From the NCBI GenBank assembly GCA_030704615.1, contig CM060734.1, positions 62,760,042-62,824,041 on the forward strand: a DNA stretch of 64,000 bases, written 5' to 3'. The notes under the pieces were generated by a model. It searched no databases and was not told where the DNA came from. It was given only the letters and a program-made list of their open reading frames with translations. This DNA comes from Takakia lepidozioides. Its lineage: Eukaryota; Streptophyta; Takakiopsida; Takakiales; Takakiaceae. Both the position numbers and the translations under genes were made by a program. This document shows, one piece after another, positions 1 through 12,385 of this stretch. Numbering within the stretch: the first letter of the stretch is position 1; each line of letters opens with the position of its first letter.

Positions 1-120
1 CATAACAACATACTACAACCACAGAAAGCACAGAACAAATTCTAAGCTCAAATTCTACATTGACAAAGGTCTTTAGAATATATGGTGATATTAAAATGGT
101 TGTTATTATGCGCCACACAG

Positions 121-3100
121 TTTGATGCCAATCCTGGAGCTCCCCCTCAGCAGGCATGGAGGCGCAAGCTTAACAGCCATGCCAATCTTTTAACAGAATT
201 TCGTGTGACTTTTATGGAGGCCGTCAAAATGGTAATTACTCTTTCAGTCGCCTAGTATTTTATGCATACGGATTGTGATCTCCTCCTTTTATGCTGACTT
301 GGAGGGTTTATGCTTAAGTTCTGTTGGATTGTAGTTGGGATGGAGTGCAAAGTTGTCTTGCTGGAGAATCTAGTTTCTCCAACAACCCATCGTATAAAAT
401 GTGCTGGATGATGCTCTCACTCTCAAGACTGCTTTCTGTATTTGTAGCTTCGGTTGGGAATGCGGATGTGGATGTATGTGCAATCAGAGCGTGCGCAGGG
501 TCGGGTAACTTTTTGGGTCCTTCCTTGCCCAATTTCTTCAACTTTTTGTTCCAATATTGAATCAAAAGCTGTCTGGTATGTGGATGGGAGATCACGAGTT
601 TGAGTTTATAATTATATTGAGGTATTTCAGAGATCACTGTAACTGTCAGTCTTCTGCAACACGAGGGTGATTTCTCTCTTGATATCTTGTACACATTGTC
701 ACGCAAGCTGGACTAAGAAGTTATTCATCAGGCCAAAGGGTTTAATTTAAGAGGTGGCTAGCGGTGCAAATGTGATTATCACCTTCTGTCTGTGACAGCT
801 TCCTCCAATTGATCCATTCACTCGTGGAACAAAGCCCTCTGCCTGCCATGGCGTACCACTCGGTGGAATGGGGTCAGTACAGATGTGACCCTAGTAATGT
901 GCTGTTTTCTTCCTTCATGGTGTTCTTTTTGTATGTCTTTCCATTCAAGTATAGTTTGATTGGAAAGCTTTCAGATAATTGAGTCTGGACTCATATGTTT
1001 GCAGTTGAACTTGTAGTTTGAAACACAAGCTTTAAGAATATTGAAGCAGATACAGTGGAATGACATCTGTAACCATTGGCTCAGAATTCTGTGATGAACG
1101 ACTTTGGTGCAGGGGTGGAAGCATTGGTCGAGGATTTAAAGGGGAATTTAGGCGATGGCAACTGATCCCTGGTGTTTGTGAGGAAGCGCCTGTGTTGGCC
1201 AACCAGTTTTCGGTATTTCTAGCCCCTTCACGATGTATATCTCTGTAGCAGCTCATATTAATTTTGTTATGAGCTTTGCATATCTGGAATCATGTACAGC
1301 CTCCTGATGAGGATTGGTGTAAGTAGAGGATGGTGTCATGAATTTCATGGTGTGTAGGAAGCGACACGGTGTTTCCCCTCTTGAAGAACTGCCAGGTATT
1401 TTGCTATAGACGAGCAATATTGTATTGTTGTCAAAGTTGGTCGTGATTCGACAGTCTGACAGTTTGGGACAGGATACACCTATTTGGAGGTGGAAACCAC
1501 TCACAGACTGCATCTGTCATTTGCACAGGTCTTTGTCACCCGTAACAAGGAGAATGCAGTAAAGAAAAAAATTTCGTCAGTTCTTGCACCTGGCCGCCCT
1601 CCAGAACTTGAAGGGTAGGAGCCACAGCTAGTGCCCTATGGTTTCTTGGAACTTTTTTGGAAGTCCAATTTAAAAGAAATGTTGGAAAGATGCCATTGGA
1701 AAACCCACTGGCTTTGTCTTCTGTAGCAGTGAGTGCCATCTAGTCACATTGAGACACGGGTTCCTTGCCTGAAAATCTTTATGTTACTTTCTATCTTGGT
1801 AGCAAAAAGGATGACGAGGTAGGCATCTCATCTTGGGACTGGAACTTGGACGGTCAACAGTCTACATACCATGCTCTTTTCCCACGTGCTTGGACAATTT
1901 ACGAAGGTATGGATATTGGATGTGATCTCAATGATCTTACTTCTTGTTTTGCAAATTTATTTTCTGTTTTACCCTGATTTTTGCACAAAACTAACATCAC
2001 ACCTAGTCAAAATGAGATTTAGCTTTGCAACCATGAAATGACTGAAGTTGTTCCTATCTCCTGCTGAGGCTTTTGATTTTCGTTCTTTCTTCTATTCCGG
2101 GATACCCAGTCTCTCATGGAGGTCTTCCATTACAAGGATTAGAAATGCTTGGCAGCTGACCTGCATGAGGCATTGACTCTTGTCAATCCCTTGAGCCTTA
2201 GTTGCTTTTGGGCTCTTTGTGGCCCTTCTCTCTTTCTCTCTGCTTTCTTCCTCTTCTCCCATAAGCTCTTTGAGTTTCCCGCGGACGTTTTAAAAGTGCC
2301 CTTCCATTTCATTTCATTTCATTTCATTTCTTCCCTTCTCTCTCCTGTGTACAAGAGATCTTGAGGACCTCGTCTCACGTAACCCCACAAAGGTGGTGTC
2401 TGTTCCCTCTTGTTCCGCCCAAACTGGGTGCAGGGTCTATGGCCACAAGGCTACGGCAAACAATGTCTCATGAGTACATTCTCTCTCTCTCACTCTCTCC
2501 CCCGTATGCGCCTTACGCAGGCAGGGGACAGTCAATGAGTACATCTCATACATGACACACTTGCCCAGTCCTGGATCACTTTTGTAAACATAAAAGAGCA
2601 GTTATCCCTGTTCTCCATCTTGCCTCTCCTGTGTCCCTTTCCGATCTTTTGCCTGCTATTACACTGGCTAAAGTGCCGAGTTGTCTTTGTTACTTGCTTG
2701 CATGTTAAGTGGAACCTCAAGCATCCAAATGAAAGCTTACATCTTGTAACTATACAGGTGAACCAGACCCAGACTTGAAGATATCCTGTCGACAAATATC
2801 TCCTTTTATCCCTCATAATTACACTGAAAGCAGCTTCCCGTCATGTGTGTTTTCATACCTGGTAAGAGATTCACATTTGTTGCCCAAAATGTCAATTCAT
2901 CCATTTGCCTGTCCCCTGGGGGATTCACGAATCTGATCTTACAGCTTGCATGATGTTTGTTTGCTTGTAAGTTCTGTGATCTTCGAAATGTCTTAATACC
3001 TTGGTTGTTTTTTCTGCAGCTTGTCAATACAGGTAAAGAGAGTGCGGAAGTTAGCCTCCTTTTTACTTGGGCGGTAAGTGTTTCACATTAGCAGTGTACC

Positions 3101-6100
3101 ATCATGTGTCCTTGCTGGATTATAGAGATCCGAATCTCAGCTGAGCTGCCTGTTCATGGGAGCTTCCGGCATTCATTCGTTTTCCTCCACTTATCATCCT
3201 CCATAACCCTCCCATTTCTATTTGAAGGGTCAACTTCTAGGCACACTGAATCCATGTTGTGTGTAGGTGCGAATTGGGGATCCTTGGGTACATATCAGAT
3301 AGGATTATTGCCTTGCTATTCTCTTCCTTGGAAATCTTTTCTGCACTTCCAGCGTTGCTTCTGCCATGGTCCTTTCGTTGGTCTTGGGACCTGGACAGTC
3401 CAACACCTATGACTCGCAGCCATCTTGTGACGACACCAGATAACTTGAGTAGTTTATTAGTTGGTCAGTTCATAGGTCCTCAACTTTTTGTCATCAATGC
3501 ACAGCTGATACCGGAATATACTGAAATGTTTTCTGTGTGTGACAGAACTCAATGGGAGGAGACTCTCATTTGACTGGGGGGCACAATAATAAACCATTTG
3601 GGTGAGTGTAAAAGCTGTGCTCTTTCTTCCTTGTCATGTTTTGATGGCGACTCCCATTTCTCATGACGAGTCTAATAAGTGCGAGTTTATTCTGGATGGT
3701 GTCTAACCAAGCTGTAATGTAGCATCATGGGTACATCTGAGGCTGACTATATCTTATGCTTCGGTGTTTATAGGGAGGAGGATAGAGTACGTGGTGTACA
3801 ACTTTATCACAAGTAAGTTGCAGAGCATTATAGAGTGCACCAAGTTCAGTCTTAAAGTTCCCTTAGATCCATTAGTTGGTTCATGACAGCAATGTTGGCA
3901 TTTGAAATTATTTGAGTGGGTCAGAACGTACCGATTTCACTTTTGGATGATTGAATACACAGGAGATGATTATATATGCTAGTCTATGCATGCATTTCAG
4001 CCTTTGGTCTCTAATACAAAATGATGAAGAACAGACTAGGGTAGTTAGTTCCTCTCTCTCTCTCTCTCTCCATGTGCAGTGGTAGCATTCAACGACAGAG
4101 GAGAGGGAGGAAGTGATCTTAAGTGGCAGTGGGGTAGCCAAGAGATCCCGGTCCTCCCTTCCTACACTTACCTGGGCGTTGAGTTCTCCTCCAATTGTAA
4201 TTGGGATGCACATATCCGGAAAGTTGTTCAAACTGGCAAGGGCAAAGCTCTGGGGCTCACTAAATTAAACTCAGGACGTCTGATGAAGTCACTCGGGAAT
4301 TATAACAGCTTGTCACTGTTATACAAGATGTAGTTGATTTTTCTCGTTCTCTTGGATCGGCACTATAAGTGATGTCTCTTTGTTGTTGTTGCTTTTCCTT
4401 GAGATTTTGTCACAGTGCCTTTCTTTTCAACTCTGATACTCTTTTACCTTATGTGGCTACCTTTTTAATCTTTTGTTATGTCTCAAGTCAGAGTTTACTC
4501 TGCTCTCAGATTGAGCTTATCCTGACCACCGATGCTTATGCTGAGGAGTTTATTAGGCACCAGGGAAGTAGCTGTACTGTTGTGTGAGGCTTTTCTTGTT
4601 GTCAGAATTCCAGATGTCAGCTGTATTGTGATATTGATGACCAGACCTATGGAGACTGCAGGACAGCAGCAAGAGGAGGCCGTCCAGTAACATTTGCAAT
4701 TGCAGCAAAGGGAACACCAGGTGTCTCGCTCTCCAGTTGCCCATGCTTCTCAGTTTCGGGTAAAGATGGCAAGTATAGTGCGAAGGACATGTGGACAGAA
4801 ATGAAAGAGGCACTCTCTCTCTCTCTCTCTCTCTCTCTGTCACTCTTTGCACAGGGCACTTCGTCTCTCAGCAAAGTTAGGCAGGAGCTTAATTAGCCCA
4901 TCAGAGCTGCTGCGCACGAGTGGCATGGGACCCCATGTGGGTTTGTGCCTGGAGTGTAAACATTTTATCTGTCTGGGACCAACGTTGCACTTCAAATTAT
5001 TGGACCGACTTGCAATGTGCCATTTCTAGTTGTAAATTCGAGGGTCTTATGTGTTTTCTTTGAAGGGCTTATTATCTTGGATAAGAGAAATGAAATGAAA
5101 TGAAATGGTACTTTATAGCGTCCGCGGAAAGCTCATAGCGCTTATGGGACAAAATGGAAGAAAACATGAGAGCAAACAAAACCAGAGCCAAGAATTAAAA
5201 CCATTGCTCGAGTGAAGAATCTTGCAGTAAGTTTGTAGAAGTTCAAAACTGGCTTCAGGAGGTTTAAAATTCTGTGGGTACTATGCCCCAGATAGAGTAT
5301 GAACATACAGAGGGTATGACATATCCTTTTTACCTGTAAAAGTCATTTGCATGTCACTGGTACTGATTGGATGCATACACAACTTAGTTATGTTCCTGCA
5401 GTTGGGGGGCGTGCTTAAGAAATGAACCCTTGAGTGGCTGCAATCAAGTCTCAGGTCTAATAAGCTCCACCGGGGCAACGCTAAATGGGCTTTGTGATGT
5501 GTTCGAAATCTTCTGGTCATAGAAAGAGAGGCTTCAAGCTGACATTATGTGTTTAAATGTTCACTTTTCGTTGCAGAATGGGTGCTTTGATGAGGGGGAT
5601 TGGTCTGCAGAAGCCTCGCCTCCTTCACACCAAGGAGCTGATATTGGTGCTGCTGTGGCAGCTCGTGTAGTTATACCACCACATGAAAAGAGAACTGTAG
5701 TCTTTGCATTGGCATGGGATTCCCCTGAAGTCAAGTTTTTGAAGGGAAAATCCTATCACAGGTACGATTCAGGTGGCTACAACATGCGTTGACTTGTCTT
5801 CCATTGTGTTTAAGTAATTCAACTTCGATCCACATTTGATCAGCCTTCACCTGTGAAGGTGTAATGGGGTGATTTGAGTCAGTCCCTGTGTTCACCTTTC
5901 AGCTGAAAGGCAGTAGTGAAGTGACACCATACGTTACGCTCCCTGGGGGAGGCGTCATATATATATATATATTCAGCACATGTTAGTGTGAGTTAAAGAG
6001 AGTGGGATGGGGAGGACAAGGAAAGAGTTTAAAGTAATGGATCATTATGCACTTGGCGGTCTTCGGACCATACTGTGACTACATTGGTTGAGTGCAGACG

Positions 6101-9100
6101 TTACACACAATTCTATGGCACCGCTGGTGATGCAGCTGCCAAGCTTGTATGCGATGCTCTTCGTGGTAATCCTTTTTGTACTGCTTTCTGGCACTTGTTT
6201 TCAGGGACTGTATCTATTGCATCCATGTTCCAAAGAGTGTTTGCTACCAAATCATGAGAGAAAAATCATGTTGCATCAAATGCCAAGAATGTTTGTATCG
6301 AGTTGGTTGAAAAAAACTTGCTAAGTTTTGCTGCTTCTATGGGGTTTCTCTGACACTGGTGTTTTCCTCACTGAAGCCGTTCTTCTGCAGCCAATCCTTG
6401 CAGCCTTTTGCTCTCATGTGATAATGGTTTTTAAATAGCGCTGTAGCCATTCATGAGACATGCTTTTTGAGTTTCCTAGGTGTCTTTTGCCCACACAATG
6501 GTGGTTGATGGGCCTGCAGAAAACATTAGTTCTTTTTTTGGGGATATGGGAATTGAGATGAGAGGAGGCATTCTCATACATCATGATCTGAAGTTGTCAA
6601 ATGACATACATAGGTTTTCCCCATTTTCTAGTAACATTTTTGTGTTATCGATCCCATATTCACAAAATTTTCTGGGTGACTAAAGGCACATCTCCATTGA
6701 CATGGAACCTTTCTTATATTTGTGTCTTCAAATAGAATTTGACTTGCTAAAGCAGGTTTTGCACACATAATAATCAGTGGAAGTGTCAAATGTGAGTAGA
6801 CAGTGACCTCCTTGAAATGAACCTGGGCCTCCACCCTTTTCCAGCCCCTCCTCTTAAGGGGTTGACAAAAGGGGGTTTGTTTGGGGCCCAACCCTTGTAG
6901 TCGTAGATGGGTGATTGGATGCAATTTTTCTGGTTACTAACCCTTAACTGAGTAGAAAAGGGCCAATGGGGATGAGGAATAAGGGGTGCTAATAATTGCT
7001 GCTGTCCATAAGCAGTTGGGTTTTGAGCACATGGGAAATGCTGTCTTCAGATTACCGGAAATGGGAGGTGGAAATTGAGGATTGGCAACGCCCAATATTG
7101 AGGGATGAAAAGCTTCCTGAATGGTGAGTTACTAAAAAATGATCCAACCAAGTGTACGACTGTTCTTCCCTTCCTTTTGTACTTGTTGATGGGATTCATC
7201 TTCCCACATGGGAAGTGTTGATTCATCAGAAGTTGTACAAGTGTAGGCTTGGTTGAATGCACTGTCGTTGAAATTCATAAACAGTTGTCCTCTTGGTGTA
7301 TATCGCTTTTCAGGTACCGCGTTACACTGTTCAATGAGTTGTATTATCTTGTCGCTGGTGGCACTATTTGGACAGGTGCGATGGCAAACCCACATGGGGC
7401 AAGTATGTAATGTTATGAAAGTTTACAAGCTAGTTGAGAAGTGCACACGACATTGAGGAAACTCTGTGGTGCGTTGCTACTATTCGCTGCTCCATGTCCC
7501 TTTAAGCCACCTTTCTATGCAGTTTGTTCAGTAGCAAGGCATCTTCACAGTTGCCTTAGGCACCTTTGCTGTGCTATTAAAAGTTGATGGGGGAGAGCGC
7601 ACAACTTCACATGAAATCTTGAGAGTGTTTCTGGCATCATATGTTAGCCCTGATGTGTCTTCCTATTCTAGACCCATTATGCCAGTGAATGTAATGTATC
7701 CTTCAAAAGATAGTGTCCAGAGTTGATGGTTTTTCCACCTTCAATTCAAGACTAGTGTCATCAGCTTCAGCATCCCTACAAACCAGTCTGCAATTCAGTG
7801 CTAGCTTTTTAAAGTTCAGTGTAAAACCTGAAAATAATAGTTCTTACTACTGTCCATGCTCCCAGATGGCGGGCCTGCATTGCAAGGCAGGCCAGAGCTC
7901 TCCGTACCAAGCTCTACGCACAGCACAGCCCCAAGCTCTCCTATTGCTGGCCTTTCAAGTGTCACCACGTACGATTTGCCTTCTTTGACACAAAATGGTG
8001 GAAGCCCAAACCCAACATCTAGAGTTGGGCTTTCCAGTCCTGCAGAGGATGTGGAATTTTCTACTGGATACCCACAGAAGCAGTTGCTGTTTGACAGGTC
8101 TATGAGCAATGGCACCAGTGGAGGTCTTGAAAACCTTTCCCGACTCAGTGGAATGGAAGACAGTCAGAGTAACTGGATATCAGAACTAGAGCATGTACAT
8201 GGCTTCCCCTCTAATGGACCCCTTTCTGAGTTACAAGAAAATGCTGAAGATGCTCCCATTGAGCCAACAGACGGTCCACAGACAGCAGATAAACCAGAGA
8301 CAGCAGAGACGTTGATATTGAAAGCTATGCAGGAAACGATGCCACATGATGGCCAAGAGGGATCTGCAGGGCTTCCTTCTGGCATAACATTGCTCCAGAA
8401 AGGAGAGGAGAATGTAGGTCAGTTTCTCTACTTGGAAGGTGTAGAATACATTATGTGGTGTACATATGATGTACATTTTTACGCATCCTTTGCACTACTC
8501 TCCCTATTCCCCAAGCTTGAGCTCAGTTTACAAAGAGATTTTGCAGCAGCCACTCTCTCACATAGTCCAGAGAGAGTAAAGTTTTTGGCCGATGGACACT
8601 GGGGTATCAAGAAAGTGTTTGGTTCGGTGCCACATGATCTCGGTCAACATGACCCGTGGGCATCAGTCAATGCTTACAACATTCATGACACAAGCCGGTG
8701 GAAGGATCTCAATACCAAATTTGTGCTTCAGGTATGTACCTATAGTCACGACTGGTGTGGGAGATCGACTATAGTTGGTCGAAAGCATGTTTGAGGATCT
8801 GTTACAGAGATTTTATCAATCCCCTATCATTGAGTCATACAGGTGAGGTGGCGGTGTCGGATCCACACAGGGATTTACGTGGAGAGTCTACAGACTATGC
8901 CAGTAGATATTGCAAGGAACAGCTCCTAATCCATTTCTACATTTTTGCACCGTCTGAAAAGAGATCACTACTTAGAAACTGCTGCCTCAATGGCACAGCC
9001 TAAATTGATCCCAATTTCCGATATAATTGATTGAATTCCATGAATGAAGTGCTCATGTAAATCCATAGTTACTAATCCAGTGGATGATGTCTCTGAGTGT

Positions 9101-11173
9101 CAAGATTCCAAGGTCAGTAGCTGAAATCATTAAGCTAGGAATAGCAAAAACATCTTTGGTGAAATAGGTGTCCCCTGCTGTTTTTTAACATTGATTTAGC
9201 CTTTTAAAAGTCACTGGAAGAAAGTCTACTATATCCAGACTCCCTCTGTTGACAGTTACTAACACACATTTTTCAAATCATTAACCTTCTCTTGAACATA
9301 AATGAATATCTTCTACAAGCTTTGCATTTGTTACGATACCAGCCTGGTTTGGTGGTTGGTGCCTTTACTCTCAAGAAATGCTCTAATTATTAATGAAATC
9401 ATATCTGCACCAGGTATACAGAGATGTGGTTGCAACTGGGGATAAAGTGTTTGCCCGAGCAGTCTGGCCCGCTGTCTATGCGGCCATGGCTTATATGGAC
9501 CAATTCGACAAAGACAGGGATGGTTTGATTGAAAATGATGGCTTCCCAGACCAGACATATGATACCTGGCCTGTGCACGGTGTCAGTGCTTACTGTGGGG
9601 GGCTTTGGCTGGCTGCACTGCAAGCAGCAGCTGCTATGGCTGACTTGTTGGAAGATGCAGCAGCAGCCCAATACTTTCGATCAAAATTTAACCAAGCTAG
9701 GGACGTGTACGAGAAGAAGCTATGGAATGGTTCTTATTTTAAGTATGACAGTGGCTCAAGCAGCAACAGTAACTCCATTCAGGTGACACTGAATTAGCTC
9801 CTTAAGTTGAACTTGTTTATTACTTGCAGCAACTAATGTACTTGTACACAAGTTAGGGAGGTCATCTTCCCTTGTTTCCTGTCATAACACTTGACAGCAC
9901 AGGAACTGTGAAAGAAAGTAACTTCCTGAAAAGGTATATCAACCTGCCAGCGTAGGTCACGAGGGCTGCATAGGTCCTGTGCAGCCCAATGTCCCGCACT
10001 TCGTGGGCCATTGGGCTGCACAGGCCTGAGCTTGGGTTTTGTCAAGAACTGGCACATGGAAGCGCGATTTAACCTTGTCAGACCCACGATGACTTCATAA
10101 AGGGGCATGGGTGCTCTATATGGAAGTGTGCCTTAACCTTGGCAGATGGTCATGCAGAAAATTGATGGCTCTTCATGAAGGTCTACTGTGATTCAGAGAT
10201 CTAGAAGTCCTTACAATTGGGGCATTCACTGGTGATACATTGCAGAAGGGGTGGCTTTAACTGCACATTTCACATGATTTGTAAGTTTGGAAGAAGCTTT
10301 GTGACCTCTCCAGTCAGAGATTGACATTCGGTCCATGTCATGGGTGCAGGTAGATCAGATGGCAGGGCAGTGGTATGCATGGGCATCAGGGCTCCCCCCA
10401 CTCTATGATGATTGCAAAGCCCGCAGTGCACTGCAGAAAATCTATGACTTCAATGTGATGAAGGTGAAAGGTGGAAGGTGGGGAGCTGTCAATGGGATGC
10501 ACCCAAATGGACAAGTAGATGAGACATCAATGCAGTCACGCGAAATCTGGACAGGTGTTACATATGCATTGGCAGCTTCCATGATCCATGAGGGCATGCA
10601 CACCCAAGCATTTAGCACAGCTGAGGGCGTGTTTCTTGCAGGCTGGTCTGACCTTGGGTACCAGATACTTTGTCCTCTCCTGGTGGCTATCAGTAGAAAT
10701 TTGTTCAGATTTCCTTCATTTTTACATATTTCTGCATTTGTATCATGCAAATCCACACAACTTTTTTGGTGAGTAAGCATGACAAATACCTCAAGAATCC
10801 GGGTATCATAGCCTGATATTTGGGTGATTGCAGTGGATGTATTGTGTTGTCGTCACTAACTTTCCAAACTTGCTGCAGATACTGGTTCCAGACCCCTGAA
10901 GCATGGTCAACAGATGGCTACTACAGGTCGCTGACATACATGCGCCCGCTTGCTATATGGGCAATGCAGTGGGCACTGTACCCACCCAAAGGTATTTCTC
11001 AAGCTCCTAGTGTCCCCTCCATGACACACAGTTCATCCGAGAGCATTCACTCAGGGTTTTCTTTTGTGGCTGATGCTCTTCGCAGCGTTCCTGTGCCAGA
11101 GCTCAGGAAACTTCGATCATGTTTCCACAAAATGTATGATTGTCTTTGTCTTCGGAGAACTTCTAAGGGATAA
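121..11173 (+). CDS. Non-lysosomal glucosylceramidase (GH116, GBA2-like), 5' partial
   Basis: GH116 beta-glucosidase of the GBA2 family, which hydrolyses glucosylceramide to glucose and ceramide at the cytosolic face of membranes. Exons by splice sites and homology: 121-231, 799-872, 1113-1212, 1529-1614, 1803-1906, 2758-2861, 3020-3073, 3546-3601, 3774-3812, 4662-4809, 5577-5761, 6098-6165, 7051-7123, 7314-7375, 7866-8731, 9414-9782, 10350-10657, 10879-11173. They total 3102 nt, exactly divisible by three, giving 1033 residues to the stop. Family blocks seen: [46 protein letters not shown] (presumed nucleophile Glu), [25 protein letters not shown] (presumed acid/base Asp), [29 protein letters not shown]. 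The first exon lies left of the window. The segment (RLWSYVREE in relatives) expected between the first two exons was not found. All introns are GT-AG except the one after 4809. Identity is very secure; exon edges are secure to within a few bases. Confidence 0.93.
314..706 (-). other. Unidentified 130-codon ORF antisense in a glucosylceramidase intron
   Basis: An open frame on the minus strand fills most of the intron between the first two visible glucosylceramidase exons. The product is polar, with a basic stretch ([17 protein letters not shown]) and a Ser/Thr/Glu-rich tail. I recognise no domain. It may be a transposon fragment or chance. It sits where a short missing exon of the host gene would be expected. 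Confidence 0.2.
2195..2331 (+). repeat. Non-LTR retrotransposon 3' tail ending in (ATTTC)n
   Basis: The segment ending in five ATTTC units (about 2307-2331) has an inverted relative at about 5085-5200. Both share the block ctcataagcnctttgag-ttcccgcggacg next to the pentamer run. A conserved 3' end closing in a short tandem repeat is typical of plant LINE/SINE tails. It lies in the intron before exon 2758-2861. Confidence 0.6.
4051..4333 (+). mobile_element. LINE reverse transcriptase fragment behind a (TC)n run
   Basis: A (TC)n run (about 4051-4071) is followed by an open frame whose product carries the plant LINE signature downstream of the RT catalytic core: [22 protein letters not shown], then a GKGKALGL block. 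Only about 80 codons survive. It lies in the intron between exons 3774-3812 and 4662-4809 of the glucosylceramidase, in sense orientation. Confidence 0.75.
4810..4838 (+). repeat. (CT)n microsatellite directly after an exon end, with a GC donor
   Basis: Exon 4662-4809 ends in GAG and is followed by GCACTCTCTCT. The following exon (5577) needs phase 0, which fits an exon ending exactly at 4809 and so an intron starting with GC. The first downstream GT (4839) would give a 29-nt extension out of phase. Confidence 0.6.
5085..5200 (-). repeat. Second copy of the (GAAAT)n LINE/SINE tail, inverted
   Basis: It starts with GAAATGAAATGAAATG and continues gcgtccgcggaaagctcat; the reverse complement matches the tail at 2195-2331. 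It lies in the long intron between exons 4662-4809 and 5577-5761. The (AT)n run at about 5957-5971 in the next intron is a separate simple repeat. Confidence 0.55.
6886..6958 (+). repeat. 73-bp fragment shared with the insertion at 63.37 kb (direct)
   Basis: From gggcccaacccttgtag to gagtagaaaa this matches 63374-63450 in the same orientation with only a few differences. In the 63-kb copy it joins directly to sequence that here lies at 7408-7727 in the opposite orientation. Confidence 0.85.
7408..7727 (+). repeat. 320-bp coding-like fragment shared with 63.45-63.77 kb (inverted)
   Basis: The reverse complement matches 63451-63770 closely. In both copies one frame stays open over about 50 codons (here from about 7569: [20 protein letters not shown] onward; at 63 kb on the minus strand [20 protein letters not shown]). 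That suggests a captured exon or an old transposon ORF. I do not recognise the protein family. It lies in the intron between glucosylceramidase exons 7314-7375 and 7866-8731. Confidence 0.75.
9976..10024 (+). other. Perfect 16-bp stem hairpin in a glucosylceramidase intron
   Basis: cctgtgcagcccaatg (9976-9991) pairs perfectly with cattgggctgcacagg (10009-10024) around a 17-nt loop that can pair further (cccgc/gtggg). It may be a small-RNA foldback or a MITE remnant. Confidence 0.7.
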
Positions 11174-11389
11174 GTATTGGGGCCATGTTTCAAGTGTGGC
11201 TTCACTCGTGATGATAAATAAATTGGATGTCATTTCAATGGTGTACAAGCCCTCTATTTGTCAATGGTTTCACTTGATTGTTGCACTCACCTTTGTGTTT
11301 GTGTCAGCCATTGTTGAGAGAGCTTGGCCTATGTAGTTGTGGGCTTGCCTGGGCCCTCATATGGTTGTACGAACTTCATTAACTTCTGT

Positions 11390-11600
11390 GTAGCCTCTTG
11401 AAGACCCCATATATCTAATGTTGAGCATAACCTGAAATCATTCCATGAGACCACATCTTGTTGAGCCACATTGTGAAACACTTAGGCACATCCTTCATGT
11501 TCCCACATTTAGCATACATGTCAACCAAGGAGGTATCCAGAATGACATTTGGCACAAATCCTGCTTTGATGGTATCAGCATGATGTGTTAACCCCTTTGA
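11390..11600 (-). pseudogene. PPR repeat fragment
   Basis: The minus strand reads KAGFVPNVILDTSLVDMYAK, then CGNMKD, then in a shifted frame DVVSWN and MISGYAQH. These are two adjoining pentatricopeptide motifs of the plant PLS class. There is no start and the frame breaks. It resembles 18.04-18.39 kb and the PPR gene at 12.73-14.14 kb, so it is a dispersed copy. Confidence 0.75.
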
Positions 11601-11877
11601 ATGTCAGGTTGTTGGGTGTTTTTATGTCTCCACCCTAAAATTCTATTGGGCTTCACAAAAACTCTGGTTTTTTAATATTTCTTCTCTACAACCTCCTGAA
11701 GAGATGAATTTTGAGCTCCCTCTGTACAAGATTGAAAATCTATTTATGATTATGGCAAAAGGAAAAACACTTTGTTGAATTGGACATCCAACCTTGCTCT
11801 TCCAACGTCACTATCACAGGGGCAAGCATCATCACTCGGTTACAGATAGGTGTTGGAGGTTTTTTTAAAAAATTTGT

Positions 11878-12385
11878 GTATTTTATATCGAATGAGAGCA
11901 GCAACCTCTCTTGTGCAAGCAATTAACCTTAGAATTTACATCGAAAAGAGAAGAAAATTGGATAATACTAAGGTGGATGTGGAGTTTTCTTGACTGGGAG
12001 GTTGTAAGGATATTTGACATCAAACATCCACAACTCCAACTATACACCCATCAAATACCTCGTGAAGCTGAAATTGGTAGCCCTCCACCACTAATTCTTG
12101 CCCTTACTTGACAATTTCAACTTAACAAATAATGTAGTGTGTGTTGAGTTAGAATCGTGGATGTTTGATATTAAATATTCCACAAGGAATATGATGCGTG
12201 TCAAGTTGGAATCATGGATGTTTGATATGAAACATTCCCACAACCTCCGAGTCATTGGATATTCAAGAAAGCTCCGCATGACTCATTCTTGGCCTTAGTA
12301 CTGTCCAATTTCCGGCTCCAATGCAAATTTTAAGGCAAATTGCTTACGCAACAGAGATTGCTGCTCTCAGATCATTATAAAATAC
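11878..12385. mobile_element. MITE-like element with about 47-bp terminal inverted repeats
   Basis: Left end 11878-11924 (core gagagcagcaacctctcttg) is the reverse complement of 12338-12385 apart from a handful of mismatches. It spans 508 bp with no coding capacity. A degenerate internal duplication of about 57 bp (gaatc.tggatgtttgatat, near 12150 and 12207) is present. No clear target duplication was seen, so the superfamily is undecided. Confidence 0.65.
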
